Source: Desulfovibrionaceae bacterium (lineage in GTDB: Bacteria; Desulfobacterota; Desulfovibrionia; Desulfovibrionales; Desulfovibrionaceae). From it: DNA of 10,770 nt. Shown here in pieces: positions 1 to 5,879 of this stretch. Location: positions 1 to 10,770 of the forward strand of contig JAUNSE010000039.1 in the NCBI GenBank assembly GCA_030539415.1. Reading direction: 5' to 3'. The notes under the pieces are model-generated. The model made no database searches. It saw only the letters and a list, made by a program, of their open reading frames with translations, and was not told where the DNA came from. Each line of letters begins with the position of its first letter. Positions within the stretch are counted from its first letter, which is position 1. The translations under genes and the position numbers were made by a program.

Positions 1-23
1 CTCCGACAGAATCGGAGGTTTTT
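1..23 (+). terminator. Intrinsic terminator, cut by left edge
   Basis: CTCCGA (1-6) pairs perfectly with TCGGAG (12-17) around a 5-base loop, followed by G and five T residues (19-23). This is the form of a rho-independent terminator read rightward. It would end a plus-strand gene lying left of the window. The stem probably extends further left but cannot be seen. Confidence 0.65.
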
Positions 24-160
24 GGTTTCCCTTACAAATAGGTCGGGGAACTAGGTTATATTTATAGCGCGCGGTCGGGGGCAGAGCCTTGCGCGGAAGA
101 AAGGCGGAAGCGGGCGCCCGCTTCTTTCAGGCCGTCCGCAAGGCCGTCTCCGGGCATGAG
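24..160. other. Gene-free spacer between terminators
   Basis: No supportable gene lies here. The stretch holds a perfect 18-base palindrome at 107-124 (GAAGCGGGC next to its complement) and an 8-base direct repeat, GGTCGGGG, at 41-48 and 73-80. It lies between the rightward terminator at the edge and the clpB terminator, so it is probably a convergent intergenic spacer. The AT-rich part at 50-66 resembles a leftward -10 but has no matching -35. Confidence 0.5.
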
Positions 161-205
161 AAAAGGCCGCGCCCCTCTCCCGGTTCGGGAAAAAAGCGCG
201 GCCTT
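161..205 (-). terminator. Intrinsic terminator of clpB
   Basis: Bases 163-172 (AAGGCCGCGC) pair perfectly with 196-205 (GCGCGGCCTT), a 10-bp stem. The 23-base loop contains a nested hairpin, TCCCG-GTT-CGGGA (178-190). Read leftward, the stem is followed by TTTTCTC. It starts about 50 bases after the clpB stop codon, so it is well placed as the clpB terminator. Confidence 0.7.
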
Positions 206-213
206 CATGCCTT

Positions 214-245
214 CCGCGATCCGGGCGCAGGAGCCCGGACCGCGG
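214..245 (-). other. Stem-loop in clpB 3' untranslated region
   Basis: TCCGGGC (220-226) pairs with GCCCGGA (233-239) around a 6-base loop. After one A/C mismatch the stem continues with CCGCG (214-218) against CGCGG (241-245), giving 12 pairs. There is no T-run on either side, so it is not a terminator by itself. Lying between the clpB stop codon and its terminator, it could protect the 3' end of the mRNA; that role is inference. Confidence 0.5.
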
Positions 246-257
246 GTTGCCAGTGTG

Positions 258-2876
258 TTATTCGGCGCTCTGACGGCTGTCTCCGGCCGTGAGCACCAGA
301 GCATTGTCCCGCACGCCGACGGTCACGGTCTGGCCGTCGCGCACGCTGCCGGAGATGAGGTCTCTGGCCAGCGGCGTCTCGATGCAGTGCTGCACGTAGC
401 GCTTGAGCGGACGGGCGCCGTAGATGGGATCGTAGGCCTCCTCGGCCACGAATTCCTGCGCCTCGGGCGTGAGCATCAGGCCGATCTGGCGGTCCGCCAG
501 GCGGCGGCGCAGCAGATCCAGCTGCAGCTCGACAATGCGGGCCACCTCGGCGCGCCGCAGGGGCGTGAAGATGACCGTTTCGTCGATGCGGTTGAGGAAT
601 TCCGGCCTGAAGTGCTTCTTCAGCTCGGCCAGCACATCCTTTCTGGCCCCCTCGTCCAGGCCGCCCTGGGCGTCGATGCCCTGCAGCAGGCGCTGCGAGC
701 CGATATTGGAGGTCATGATGATGATGGTGTTGCGGAAGTCCACGGTGTGGCCCTGACTGTCGGTCAGGCGGCCGTCGTCCAGAACCTGCAGAAGCACGTT
801 GAACACGTCCGGATGGGCCTTCTCGATCTCGTCGAAGAGCACCACGGAATAGGGCTTGCGGCGCACGGCCTCGGTGAGCTGACCGCCCTCGTCGAAGCCC
901 ACGTAGCCCGGAGGCGAACCGATGAGGCGGGACACGGAGAACTTCTCCATGTATTCGCTCATGTCCAGACGGACCATGTTCTCCTCGGTGTCGAAAAGGG
1001 CTTCGGCCAGGGTCTTGCAGAGCTCGGTCTTGCCGACGCCCGTGGGGCCCAGGAAGAGGAAGGAGCCCGTGGGTCTCGAGGGATCCGCAAGCCCCGCCCT
1101 GGCGCGCAGGATGGCTTCGGACACGGCCTTGACGGCCTCGTCCTGGCCGACCACGCGCTGATGCAGCTGATCGCCCAGCTTCAGCAGCTTGTCGCGCTCG
1201 GACTGCAGGAGCCTCGTCACCGGGATGCCGGTCCACTTGGCCACGATTTCGGCCACATCGTCCGGCCCCACCTCCTCGCGCAGGAGACGGCCCTCGCCGC
1301 CCTGCACCTGGGAGGCCTGCTCCAGATCCTTCCTCAGCTGCGGGAGCTTCGCGTAGCTCAGCTCCGAGGCGCGGCTGTAGTCGCCGATGCGCTTGGCCTC
1401 CTCGATCTGGCCGTTGACCTTCTCGATTTCGGCCTTGAGCTGACGGACCTTCTCGATCTCGCCCTTCTCGCGCTCCCACTGCAGACGCTTGGCCGTCTGC
1501 TCGTCATGCAGGTCGGCCAGCTCCTTCTCGAGCTTTCCGAGACGCTCGCGGGAGGCGTCGTCGCTCTCCTTGCGCAGGGCCTCGCGCTCGATCTCCAGCT
1601 GCATGACCTTGCGGTTGACCTCGTCCAGCTCGGTGGGCAGGGAGTCGATTTCCGTGCGGATCATGGCACCCGCCTCGTCGATGAGGTCAATGGCCTTGTC
1701 GGGCAGCTGGCGGTCGGGGATGTAGCGGCTCGAGAGCGTGACGGCCTCCACCAGGGCGGAGTCGCTGATGCGCACGCCGTGGTGGACCTCGAAGCGCTCC
1801 TTCAGGCCGCGCAGGATGGAGATGGCGTCCTCGACCGTGGGCTCGTCCACAACCACGGGCTGGAAGCGGCGCTCGAGGGCCGGATCCTTCTCCACGTACT
1901 TGCGGTACTCGTCCAGGGTGGTGGCGCCGATGCAGTGCAGCTCGCCGCGGGCCAGCATGGGCTTGAGCAGATTGCCGGCGTCCATGGCGCCGTCGGTCTT
2001 GCCCGCGCCCACGATGGTGTGCAGCTCGTCGATGAAGAGGATGATGGTGCCTTCGCTCTTCTCGACCTCCTTGAGAACGGCCTTCAGGCGCTCCTCGAAC
2101 TCGCCGCGGTACTTGGCGCCGGCAATGAGGGCGCCCATGTCCAGGGCGTAGAGCTTGTGGCCCTTGAGGTTCTCGGGCACGTCGCCCTTGATGATGCGGA
2201 AGGCCAGGCCTTCCACGATGGCCGTCTTGCCGACGCCGGCCTCGCCGATGAGGACGGGGTTGTTCTTGGTGCGGCGGGAGAGGATCCGCACCACGCGGCG
2301 GATTTCCTCGTCGCGGCCGATGACCGGGTCGAGCTTGCCGTCGCGGGCGTCCTTCAGCAGGTCGCGGGCGTACTTGGACAGCGCCTCGACAGTGTCCTCG
2401 GGCGTGGGGCTGGTGACCCTCGCGCCGTTGCGCTGCTCGCTCATGGCCTTCTGGAAGGAGGTGCGGCTGATGCGGTATTCGCCGAGCGTCCTGCCCAGCG
2501 GGGTGTCCGAGGGCTCGTCCGTGAGGGCGCAGAAGAGATGGTCCACGCTGACGTACTCGTCATGCATGCGGGAGGCTTCCTGCTGCGCCCCGGCGATGAC
2601 CTTGGCCAGCCGCTGGCTGATCAGAATCTTGCCGGGCTCCATGCCCAGTCCGGAGACGGAGGGACGCTTGCGCACGGCCTCCTCGACGGCGACCTCGAAC
2701 GCCTTGAGAGGCACGCCCATCTTGTCCAGGATGGCCGGAACGATGCCGTTGTCCTGGCGCACCAGGGCCAGCGCCAGATGGGCGCTGTCGGTCTCCTGAT
2801 GCCCCATGCCGTTGGCAAGGCTCTGGGCGTCGCTCAGGGCCTCGCGGGCCCTGTCTGTGAACTTTTCTATATTCAT
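258..2876 (-). CDS. clpB: ClpB, AAA+ protein disaggregase
   Basis: ClpB is a hexameric cytoplasmic ATPase that threads aggregated proteins through its pore, working with DnaK and J-proteins. The 872-residue product has the full family layout: N-terminal Clp domain (about 1-145); first AAA+ module with Walker A GEAGVGKT (211-218), Walker B ILFIDE (279-284) and pore loop KYRG (255-258); coiled-coil middle domain (about 410-525), which distinguishes ClpB from ClpA and ClpC; second AAA+ module with Walker A GPTGVGKT (610-617), Walker B VVLFDE (678-683), pore loop GYVG (657-660) and sensor-2 GARP (820-823). E. coli ClpB is 857 residues, so this is full length. The frame is open upstream to about 3218, but the ATG at 2876 matches the family N-terminus ([10 protein letters not shown]) and has GAGGAGA six bases before it. 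Met-145 could serve as an internal start for a short isoform, as known for ClpB elsewhere. Confidence 0.97.
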   Translation of the reverse strand: MNIEKFTDRAREALSDAQSLANGMGHQETDSAHLALALVRQDNGIVPAILDKMGVPLKAFEVAVEEAVRKRPSVSGLGMEPGKILISQRLAKVIAGAQQEASRMHDEYVSVDHLFCALTDEPSDTPLGRTLGEYRISRTSFQKAMSEQRNGARVTSPTPEDTVEALSKYARDLLKDARDGKLDPVIGRDEEIRRVVRILSRRTKNNPVLIGEAGVGKTAIVEGLAFRIIKGDVPENLKGHKLYALDMGALIAGAKYRGEFEERLKAVLKEVEKSEGTIILFIDELHTIVGAGKTDGAMDAGNLLKPMLARGELHCIGATTLDEYRKYVEKDPALERRFQPVVVDEPTVEDAISILRGLKERFEVHHGVRISDSALVEAVTLSSRYIPDRQLPDKAIDLIDEAGAMIRTEIDSLPTELDEVNRKVMQLEIEREALRKESDDASRERLGKLEKELADLHDEQTAKRLQWEREKGEIEKVRQLKAEIEKVNGQIEEAKRIGDYSRASELSYAKLPQLRKDLEQASQVQGGEGRLLREEVGPDDVAEIVAKWTGIPVTRLLQSERDKLLKLGDQLHQRVVGQDEAVKAVSEAILRARAGLADPSRPTGSFLFLGPTGVGKTELCKTLAEALFDTEENMVRLDMSEYMEKFSVSRLIGSPPGYVGFDEGGQLTEAVRRKPYSVVLFDEIEKAHPDVFNVLLQVLDDGRLTDSQGHTVDFRNTIIIMTSNIGSQRLLQGIDAQGGLDEGARKDVLAELKKHFRPEFLNRIDETVIFTPLRRAEVARIVELQLDLLRRRLADRQIGLMLTPEAQEFVAEEAYDPIYGARPLKRYVQHCIETPLARDLISGSVRDGQTVTVGVRDNALVLTAGDSRQSAE

Positions 2877-3280
2877 GCTGTCTCCTCGGCGGGAAAAGCC
2901 CGCCGCCACCGCTCCCGGGGGAGCGGAAGGATGTCCTTTGTCAGTTCTGCCGCGTGTTCCAGGGAGGACGCCGCTGTGCCGGTCTTCCGGCAGTCGCTCT
3001 GCATTGTCCTGCGACGGGCGCAGAAGCAGACGCTCCTTCAAAAAGGAAGCCTGGACCTGCGTTTGAGATTGTCTGCAGTCTGTCTGCAGTGTGCGTTTGC
3101 GTCTTTCGGGAACAACGTGTTCGGATTCGCGTGTCAGGGAGATGACGGCCGGCGGTCCGCGTGAGATTCGCAGACTGCGCTGCCTGTCAGCGCCTCTGTC
3201 CCGCTCTTCCTGACTCAATAGATAAGCATGGCACTTTTTTTGTCCAGAGTTTCAGGCAGCCGGACTGAAAAAAAACATGT
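2877..3280 (-). other. clpB leader and upstream spacer, no gene
   Basis: These 404 bases between the DUF1294 stop codon and clpB hold no convincing gene. Long reading frames cross them on both strands, but they show no family resemblance and are a by-product of high GC. The stretch holds the candidate clpB promoter at its upstream end, a palindrome CGCAG-A-CTGCG (3169-3179), and two copies of GTCTGCAGT (3071-3079 and 3082-3090), 11 bases apart. If the promoter call is right, the clpB mRNA has an untranslated leader of about 335 bases. Confidence 0.5.
3219..3246 (-). promoter_or_regulatory. Candidate clpB promoter
   Basis: Read leftward: TGGACA (3246-3241, five of six against TTGACA), a 16-base spacer, then TATCTA (3224-3219), with TGCT just before the -10. 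The same layout, including TGCTTATCT at the same distance from the -35, occurs upstream of cbpA, which is the main reason to believe it. The overlapping CCTGAAA (3256-3250) and TGCCATGC (3233-3226) also weakly resemble a sigma32 heat-shock promoter with a 16-base gap, so the sigma factor is uncertain. Confidence 0.45.
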
Positions 3281-3592
3281 TCAGCGCGGCATGGACAGAA
3301 ATTCGAGCACGGCGCTGTGCCCGGCATCGGACACGGTCAGCGCGGCGCACAGGACGGCCTGCAGCGCGAGCAGGGCCGGCAGGCCCATGGCAAAGAGCTT
3401 CTTGTGCGTCTTGTGGCGGAAGAAGTACATGCCGAGGATGGAGCCCGCGCTGCCGCCGCACAGGGCGACAGTGAAGAGCCTGGCTTCGGGTATGCGCCAG
3501 CGCCCCTCCCTGGCCCGCTTCTTGTCGCTGCCCATGAGCGCGAAGCCGCAGATGTTGGCAAGAGCGAGATACAGGCAGAGTATGCTGGTCAT
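3281..3592 (-). CDS. DUF1294 family small membrane protein
   Basis: The function of this family is unknown. The 103-residue product shows DUF1294 hallmarks: an N-terminal hydrophobic segment (2-19), a charged stretch GSDKKRAREGRWRIPE (21-36), a glycine-rich second hydrophobic segment with GGSAGSILGM (46-55), the conserved FFRHKTHKKLF (57-67), and a final hydrophobic helix (about 69-87). It should sit in the cytoplasmic membrane. The ATG at 3592 was chosen because the protein then begins at the first membrane helix, as in relatives. A TTG at 3664 would add 24 unlike-family residues and lies almost on the predicted transcription start. The ribosome site is weak (GGGAGA, about 11 bases upstream). 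Eight T residues (read leftward) follow the stop codon almost directly, with only a 4-bp CATG stem before them, so termination there is possible but unproven. It sits between chaperone genes but has its own promoter, so a chaperone link is not implied. Confidence 0.8.
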   Translation of the reverse strand: MTSILCLYLALANICGFALMGSDKKRAREGRWRIPEARLFTVALCGGSAGSILGMYFFRHKTHKKLFAMGLPALLALQAVLCAALTVSDAGHSAVLEFLSMPR

Positions 3593-3675
3593 GGCTGCTG
3601 GGTCTCCCGTGGTTTTGCGCGCGCCGCCGGCCGCGCGGGTCCGGGCGGGCGCATCGCTTGGCAATTTGTTCTGAA

Positions 3676-3704
3676 AGTCTAGCCGCGGGACGGACCGGCG
3701 TCAA
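3676..3704 (-). promoter_or_regulatory. Sigma70-like promoter of DUF1294 gene
   Basis: Read leftward: TTGACG (3704-3699, five of six), an optimal 17-base spacer, then TAGACT (3681-3676, four of six). A run of T residues lies directly upstream of the -35. The transcript would start near 3669, about 77 bases before the ATG at 3592. Confidence 0.6.
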
Positions 3705-3763
3705 AAAAGGCACTTGCGCGTGTTACGAGGACTTCTGCCGCACGCCGTGCCGCAAAGGAAAGA

Positions 3764-3804
3764 GCGCCCCGGCGGCCGGATCGCACGGTCCGGCCGCGGG
3801 GCGC
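3764..3804 (-). terminator. Strong hairpin terminating cbpA-cbpM
   Basis: A 16-bp stem with one bulged G (3771): GCGCCCC (3764-3770) with GGGGCGC (3798-3804), and GCGGCCGGA (3772-3780) with TCCGGCCGC (3789-3797), loop of eight. Read leftward it is followed by TCTTTCCTTT, pyrimidine-rich but with an interrupted T-run. It lies about 45 bases past the cbpM stop codon and upstream of the separate DUF1294 promoter, which fits an end to the cbpA-cbpM transcript. Confidence 0.6.
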
Positions 3805-3823
3805 CCCGCGACACCTGAGCCCG

Positions 3824-3840
3824 CGCCTCAAAATGAGGCG
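3824..3840 (-). other. Small hairpin just after cbpM stop
   Basis: CGCCTCA (3824-3830) pairs perfectly with TGAGGCG (3834-3840) around AAA. It starts 8 bases after the cbpM stop codon. No T-run follows, so it is more likely an mRNA-stabilising or pausing stem ahead of the larger hairpin. Confidence 0.5.
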
Positions 3841-3847
3841 TCCGCGG

Positions 3848-4159
3848 CTAGCTGAAATGCCTGAGTCTGGCCACTTCGCGCTCGAGCTCGTCAATGCGCT
3901 CGAGCAGGTCCACCACTATGCTGCCGCCCAGCGCGGGCAGCTCGAAATCCTCGCACAGGCGCGCCAGCTTGCGCGTCCTGTACACGTCCCGCCCGCTGAA
4001 GAGCACGCTCTCGCGGGTGCGCACAAGGCTCAGCCAGTCAAGCTGCTCCAGTTCCTGCAGCAGGCTTTCGGCAAGGCCCGTGAGCTCGAGAAACTCGCTC
4101 CTGCTCAGCAGTTCGGACGCTGCGGGCAGATGCTTTTCCCTGCAGATGATGTCCGACAT
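3848..4159 (-). CDS. cbpM: CbpM-like modulator of CbpA
   Basis: CbpM proteins bind the J-domain of CbpA and tune its activity; the family is MerR-like in fold. This 103-residue protein has the expected size and features: an N-terminal segment with SRSEFLELTGLAESLLQELE (19-38) like the MerR-type helix pair, a central stretch with DWLSLVRT (41-48), YRTRKLARLCEDFEL (60-74) and a C-terminal amphipathic helix VVDLLERIDELEREVARLR (82-100), probably a coiled coil. The start is the ATG at 4159, with AGGAGG at 4173-4168. That ribosome site overlaps the cbpA stop codon, and only 12 bases separate the two genes, so translation is probably coupled. The cbpA-cbpM pair is a known arrangement (E. coli has it), which supports the call more than the modest sequence similarity. 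Confidence 0.82.
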   Translation of the reverse strand: MSDIICREKHLPAASELLSRSEFLELTGLAESLLQELEQLDWLSLVRTRESVLFSGRDVYRTRKLARLCEDFELPALGGSIVVDLLERIDELEREVARLRHFS

Positions 4160-4171
4160 GATCCACCCCTC

Positions 4172-5152
4172 CTATCTCGGCCTGAAAGAGCTCGTCTCGG
4201 CGAGCTGGCGCCACAGCTCCAGCTCCTTCTCGGAGCTTTTGGCCGGAATCTTGATGATGATGCGCACCAGCAGGTCGCCGCGCTGGCCGTCGGGACCGAG
4301 GCCCCGGCCGCGCAGACGGAACTTCCTGCCGGAGTTGGAGCCGGCGGGCAGGGCAATCTCCACATCGCCCTCAAGGGTGCGCACCTTGAGGCTGCCGCCG
4401 AAGACGGCCTCCCAGGGTGCGATGTCGATGTCGCAGTGCAGGTCGTTCCCCTCCACCTTGAAGACCGGATGCGGCTGGTAGCGCACCGTCACGTACAGAT
4501 CGCCGTTTCCGCCGGGGCCGGCCTGTCCCTGGCCGGTCAGGCGGAGCTTTCCGCCGTCCTTTATGCCTCTGGGCACGTTGACCTCGAGGGTGCGCGCCTC
4601 GCCCATGCCGCCGAAGACGCGGATCGGGCGGCGGCCGCCCTCCTGCACCTGCTCCAGGGTGAGGGCGATTTCGGTCTTGAGGTCCGCGCCGCGGCGCGGC
4701 CTGGACTGGCCGAAGCGGTCGAAGCCCCCGCCGGCGGCGCCGCCGCCGAACAGGGTGTCGAAGAAGTCCGAGAAGCCGCTGCCGCCCATGCCGCCGGAGC
4801 GGCCGCTGCCGCCGAAGGTGAACTGCATGCGGTTGGGATCGAAGCCCGTGTCTCCGAAGCCCCTGAAGTTGCCCATGTTGCCGAACTGGTCAAAGAAGTC
4901 GGAGCTGTTGAACTGCTGGCCCTGCTGCCAGTTGGGACCGAGCTGATCGTACATCTGGCGCTTCTTGGGGTCTTTCAGCACCTCGTAGGCCTCGTTCACT
5001 TCCTTGAACTTCTCCTCGGCCTGCTTGTCGCCGGGATTGAGATCGGGGTGGTATTTTCTCGCAAGTTTCTTGTATGCCTTGGCAATGGTCTCCTTGTCGG
5101 CGGAGCGTTCCACGCCAAGCAGCTTGTAATAGTCCTGATATGAAACAGCCAT
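4172..5152 (-). CDS. cbpA: CbpA/DnaJ-like type II J-protein
   Basis: A cytoplasmic Hsp40 co-chaperone that delivers clients to DnaK and stimulates its ATPase. The 326-residue product begins with a J-domain (about 6-70) containing the essential HPD (35-37), then a Gly/Phe-rich linker (about 75-150) with many GG, GF and FF pairs, then two beta-barrel C-terminal domains (about 155-235 and 236-305) with [12 protein letters not shown] (194-205) typical of the family. The CxxCxGxG zinc-finger repeats of true DnaJ are absent, so it is type II, like E. coli CbpA (306 residues). The frame is open to about 5500, but the ATG at 5152 gives the canonical J-domain N-terminus and has GGAGG four bases upstream. 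cbpM follows after 12 bases and clpB lies further down on the same strand, an aggregation-handling neighbourhood. Confidence 0.93.
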   Translation of the reverse strand: MAVSYQDYYKLLGVERSADKETIAKAYKKLARKYHPDLNPGDKQAEEKFKEVNEAYEVLKDPKKRQMYDQLGPNWQQGQQFNSSDFFDQFGNMGNFRGFGDTGFDPNRMQFTFGGSGRSGGMGGSGFSDFFDTLFGGGAAGGGFDRFGQSRPRRGADLKTEIALTLEQVQEGGRRPIRVFGGMGEARTLEVNVPRGIKDGGKLRLTGQGQAGPGGNGDLYVTVRYQPHPVFKVEGNDLHCDIDIAPWEAVFGGSLKVRTLEGDVEIALPAGSNSGRKFRLRGRGLGPDGQRGDLLVRIIIKIPAKSSEKELELWRQLAETSSFRPR

Positions 5153-5180
5153 TGTTCCTCCAAACTTGGATGCGGGGCGG

Positions 5181-5203
5181 AAAAAGAGGGCCGTGCCGGC
5201 CCT
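5181..5203 (-). terminator. Terminator-like hairpin in cbpA leader
   Basis: Read leftward: AGGGCC (5203-5198), loop GGCAC, GGCCCT (5192-5187), then C and five T residues (5185-5181). This is a compact intrinsic-terminator shape lying between the candidate cbpA promoter and the cbpA start codon, about 28 bases before the ATG. It could attenuate cbpA, or stop transcripts arriving from upstream; both are inference. A second stem, GCGCC (5231-5235) with GGCGC (5241-5245), lies further up the leader. Confidence 0.45.
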
Positions 5204-5312
5204 GGGGCGGGCACGCGGCCGAAGGAGTCCGCGCCGCAAAGGCGCCTCTCCCGGACGCGGCGGTCTGACCGGCCTGCGGTCCGGAAGCGCGCGCATGCTT
5301 CTCTCGCAAGAA

Positions 5313-5340
5313 GAGATAAGCACGACCCCGCCTTCGTCAA
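5313..5340 (-). promoter_or_regulatory. Candidate cbpA promoter
   Basis: Read leftward: TTGACG (5340-5335, five of six), a 16-base spacer, TATCTC (5318-5313). TGCT precedes the -10. The string TGCTTATCT is identical, at identical spacing from the -35, to that upstream of clpB. The predicted start near 5306 gives a leader of about 150 bases. Confidence 0.5.
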
Positions 5341-5443
5341 TGCGGGCAGCCCGCCCCGGCCGTCCGGCCCGAGGCGGTTGTCCGCCTGCTTTGCGGCGCA
5401 TTCCGGGTCCGGGAGCGAAGTCACTTTTCCACCCGAATGCAAA

Positions 5444-5459
5444 CGTGACCTGCGTCACA
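5444..5459. promoter_or_regulatory. CRP/FNR-type box, distal
   Basis: CGTGA-CCTGCG-TCACA matches nine of ten conserved positions of the CRP-type palindrome TGTGA-N6-TCACA; its core GTGAC-CTGC-GTCAC is a perfect inverted repeat. The centre (5451.5) lies about 41 bases upstream of the start expected for the -10-like CATAAT at 5480-5485, the class II activator position for a rightward promoter. The bound protein is unknown; HcpR or another CRP/FNR member is possible. Confidence 0.5.
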
Positions 5460-5479
5460 GCCGCGTCCCCGTCTGCATG

Positions 5480-5485
5480 CATAAT
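5480..5485 (+). promoter_or_regulatory. Candidate rightward -10 element
   Basis: CATAAT matches five of six bases of TATAAT. No good -35 exists 17 bases upstream (ACAGCC), but the CRP/FNR-type box is centred about 41 bases before the expected start near 5492, as for an activator-dependent promoter. The transcript would run through the structured stretch at 5540-5658 toward napC. Confidence 0.35.
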
Positions 5486-5487
5486 AT

Positions 5488-5503
5488 ATATTGATTCCAA
5501 TAT
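5488..5503. repeat. Palindrome over candidate start site
   Basis: ATATTG-ATTC-CAATAT, perfect 6-base arms with a 4-base centre. It begins right after the CATAAT element and covers the predicted start near 5492, a usual place for a repressor operator. Function is inference. Confidence 0.45.
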
Positions 5504-5539
5504 GTTGACGTGAGTTTTGCACTGCCTGAACGCGTGACC

Positions 5540-5658
5540 ATCGTTTCTGGCAATAAAAAGCGTGATTATTTGAGACGATCGCAGCTGCCCAGCGGCTCGC
5601 GGAAGCAGGACTGGCCGATTTCTCTTTACAAAGGAAAACGGCCATACAGGCCGATTTT
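5540..5658 (+). other. Structured leader or small RNA candidate
   Basis: Several stems can form in a rightward transcript. ATCGTTTC (5540-5547) pairs with GAGACGAT (5572-5579), one G-U, enclosing AATAA/TTATT (5552-5556 with 5566-5570). AGCTG (5583-5587) pairs with CGGCT (5593-5597), one G-U. TGGCCG (5612-5617) pairs with CGGCCA (5639-5644), extended inside by a U-rich/A-rich helix. Alternatively CGGCC (5639-5643) pairs with GGCCG (5649-5653), flanked by AAAA and ATTTT, a terminator-like shape. The last two are mutually exclusive, as in an attenuator. No known riboswitch class was recognised. On the opposite strand the last hairpin is also terminator-like (GGCCG then TTTTCC). Confidence 0.35.
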
Positions 5659-5728
5659 GACGTGCCGCGCAAAAAATTTTTCGTTTTGTTTAACAAACTT
5701 TCTCGAGTTCTCTGGTCACTGTTTTATT

Positions 5729-5764
5729 CAAAATCGTGAATTTTCAGATCAAAATCAGATTTTG
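5729..5764. repeat. CAAAATC operator-like repeats
   Basis: CAAAATC occurs at 5729-5735 and 5750-5756, exactly 21 bases apart (two helical turns), and inverted as GATTTTG at 5758-5764. The last two form a perfect palindrome, CAAAATC-A-GATTTTG. Its right end overlaps the CRP/FNR-type box by two bases. Spacing and symmetry suggest a dimeric regulator, which was not identified. Confidence 0.45.
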
Positions 5765-5778
5765 TGACATTTGTCACA
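5763..5778. promoter_or_regulatory. CRP/FNR-type box upstream of napC
   Basis: TGTGACA-TT-TGTCACA is a perfect inverted repeat with 7-base arms. With one more base each side it reads TTGTGA-N6-TCACAG, five of six per arm or better against the TTGTGA-N6-TCACAA motif reported for the nitrosative-stress regulator HcpR of Desulfovibrio, and identical to the core CRP consensus. It lies 102 bases before the napC ATG and upstream of a weak promoter-like pair (TTGCTC 5782-5787, TAAAAA 5804-5809), so activation of nap by a CRP/FNR-family protein is likely. Which protein binds is inference. Confidence 0.7.
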
Positions 5779-5781
5779 GCC

Positions 5782-5809
5782 TTGCTCGCGCACTTTCTTT
5801 TGTTAAAAA
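5782..5809 (+). promoter_or_regulatory. Candidate proximal nap promoter
   Basis: TTGCTC (5782-5787), a 16-base spacer and TAAAAA (5804-5809). Both hexamers are weak (three and four of six), which fits an activator-dependent promoter. The start near 5816 places the CRP/FNR-type box centre about 45 bases upstream, close to but not exactly at the usual -41.5, so the -10 may be a neighbouring register. Confidence 0.35.
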
Positions 5810-5879
5810 AATAACAGGTTCCCCCACTGGTGCCGTACAGCCGCCCCCGCGGCCGTCCAAACTGAATATCGGAGGCACA

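Larger units (their letters stand above)
5153..5879. other. 727-base divergent control region, cbpA/napC
   Basis: No convincing gene is present. The left half (to about 5470) is GC-rich and belongs to the cbpA leader and promoter. The right half (about 5480-5820) is clearly AT-rich compared with the genes on both sides and holds several palindromes, listed separately, that point to control of the nap operon. Two weak open frames (5510-5767 rightward from GTG; 5421-5696 leftward from TTG) have no ribosome site and no recognisable family, and were not called. An A/T run AAAAAATTTTT (5671-5681) next to TTTGTT-T-AACAAA (5685-5697) may be intrinsically bent DNA. Confidence 0.6.

Noticed and set aside
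51..66. AT-rich TATAAA-like leftward -10
   Set aside because: No -35-like hexamer lies at a suitable distance upstream and no leftward gene can be seen in the window.
156..3164. 1002-codon open frame on the plus strand opposite clpB
   Set aside because: It lies antisense to a full, well-conserved clpB and its product is a repetitive Leu/Ala/Gly/Val/Asp-rich string with no domains. Such frames arise from GC-rich codon bias.
3229..3243. TGGCAC-N5-TTG resembling a rightward sigma54 promoter
   Set aside because: The -12 element reads TTGT rather than TTGC, and no plus-strand gene lies downstream for over 2.5 kb.
3268..3283. T8 run after the DUF1294 stop as a full intrinsic terminator
   Set aside because: Only a 4-bp CATG stem with a 10-base loop precedes the run, too weak to call on its own.
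3593..3664. TTG start adding 24 residues to the DUF1294 protein
   Set aside because: The extra residues are unlike the family and the TTG lies nearly on the predicted transcription start; the ATG at 3592 starts at the first membrane helix.
5505..5510. TTGACG as a rightward -35
   Set aside because: The sequence 15-19 bases downstream is GC-rich with no -10-like hexamer.
5421..5696. Possible 91-residue leftward gene from a TTG
   Set aside because: There is no ribosome site, composition is odd, and no recognisable domain is present.
5510..5767. Possible 85-residue rightward gene from a GTG
   Set aside because: There is no ribosome site, no family resemblance, and it overlaps palindromes and promoter-like elements. 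A small peptide cannot be fully excluded.
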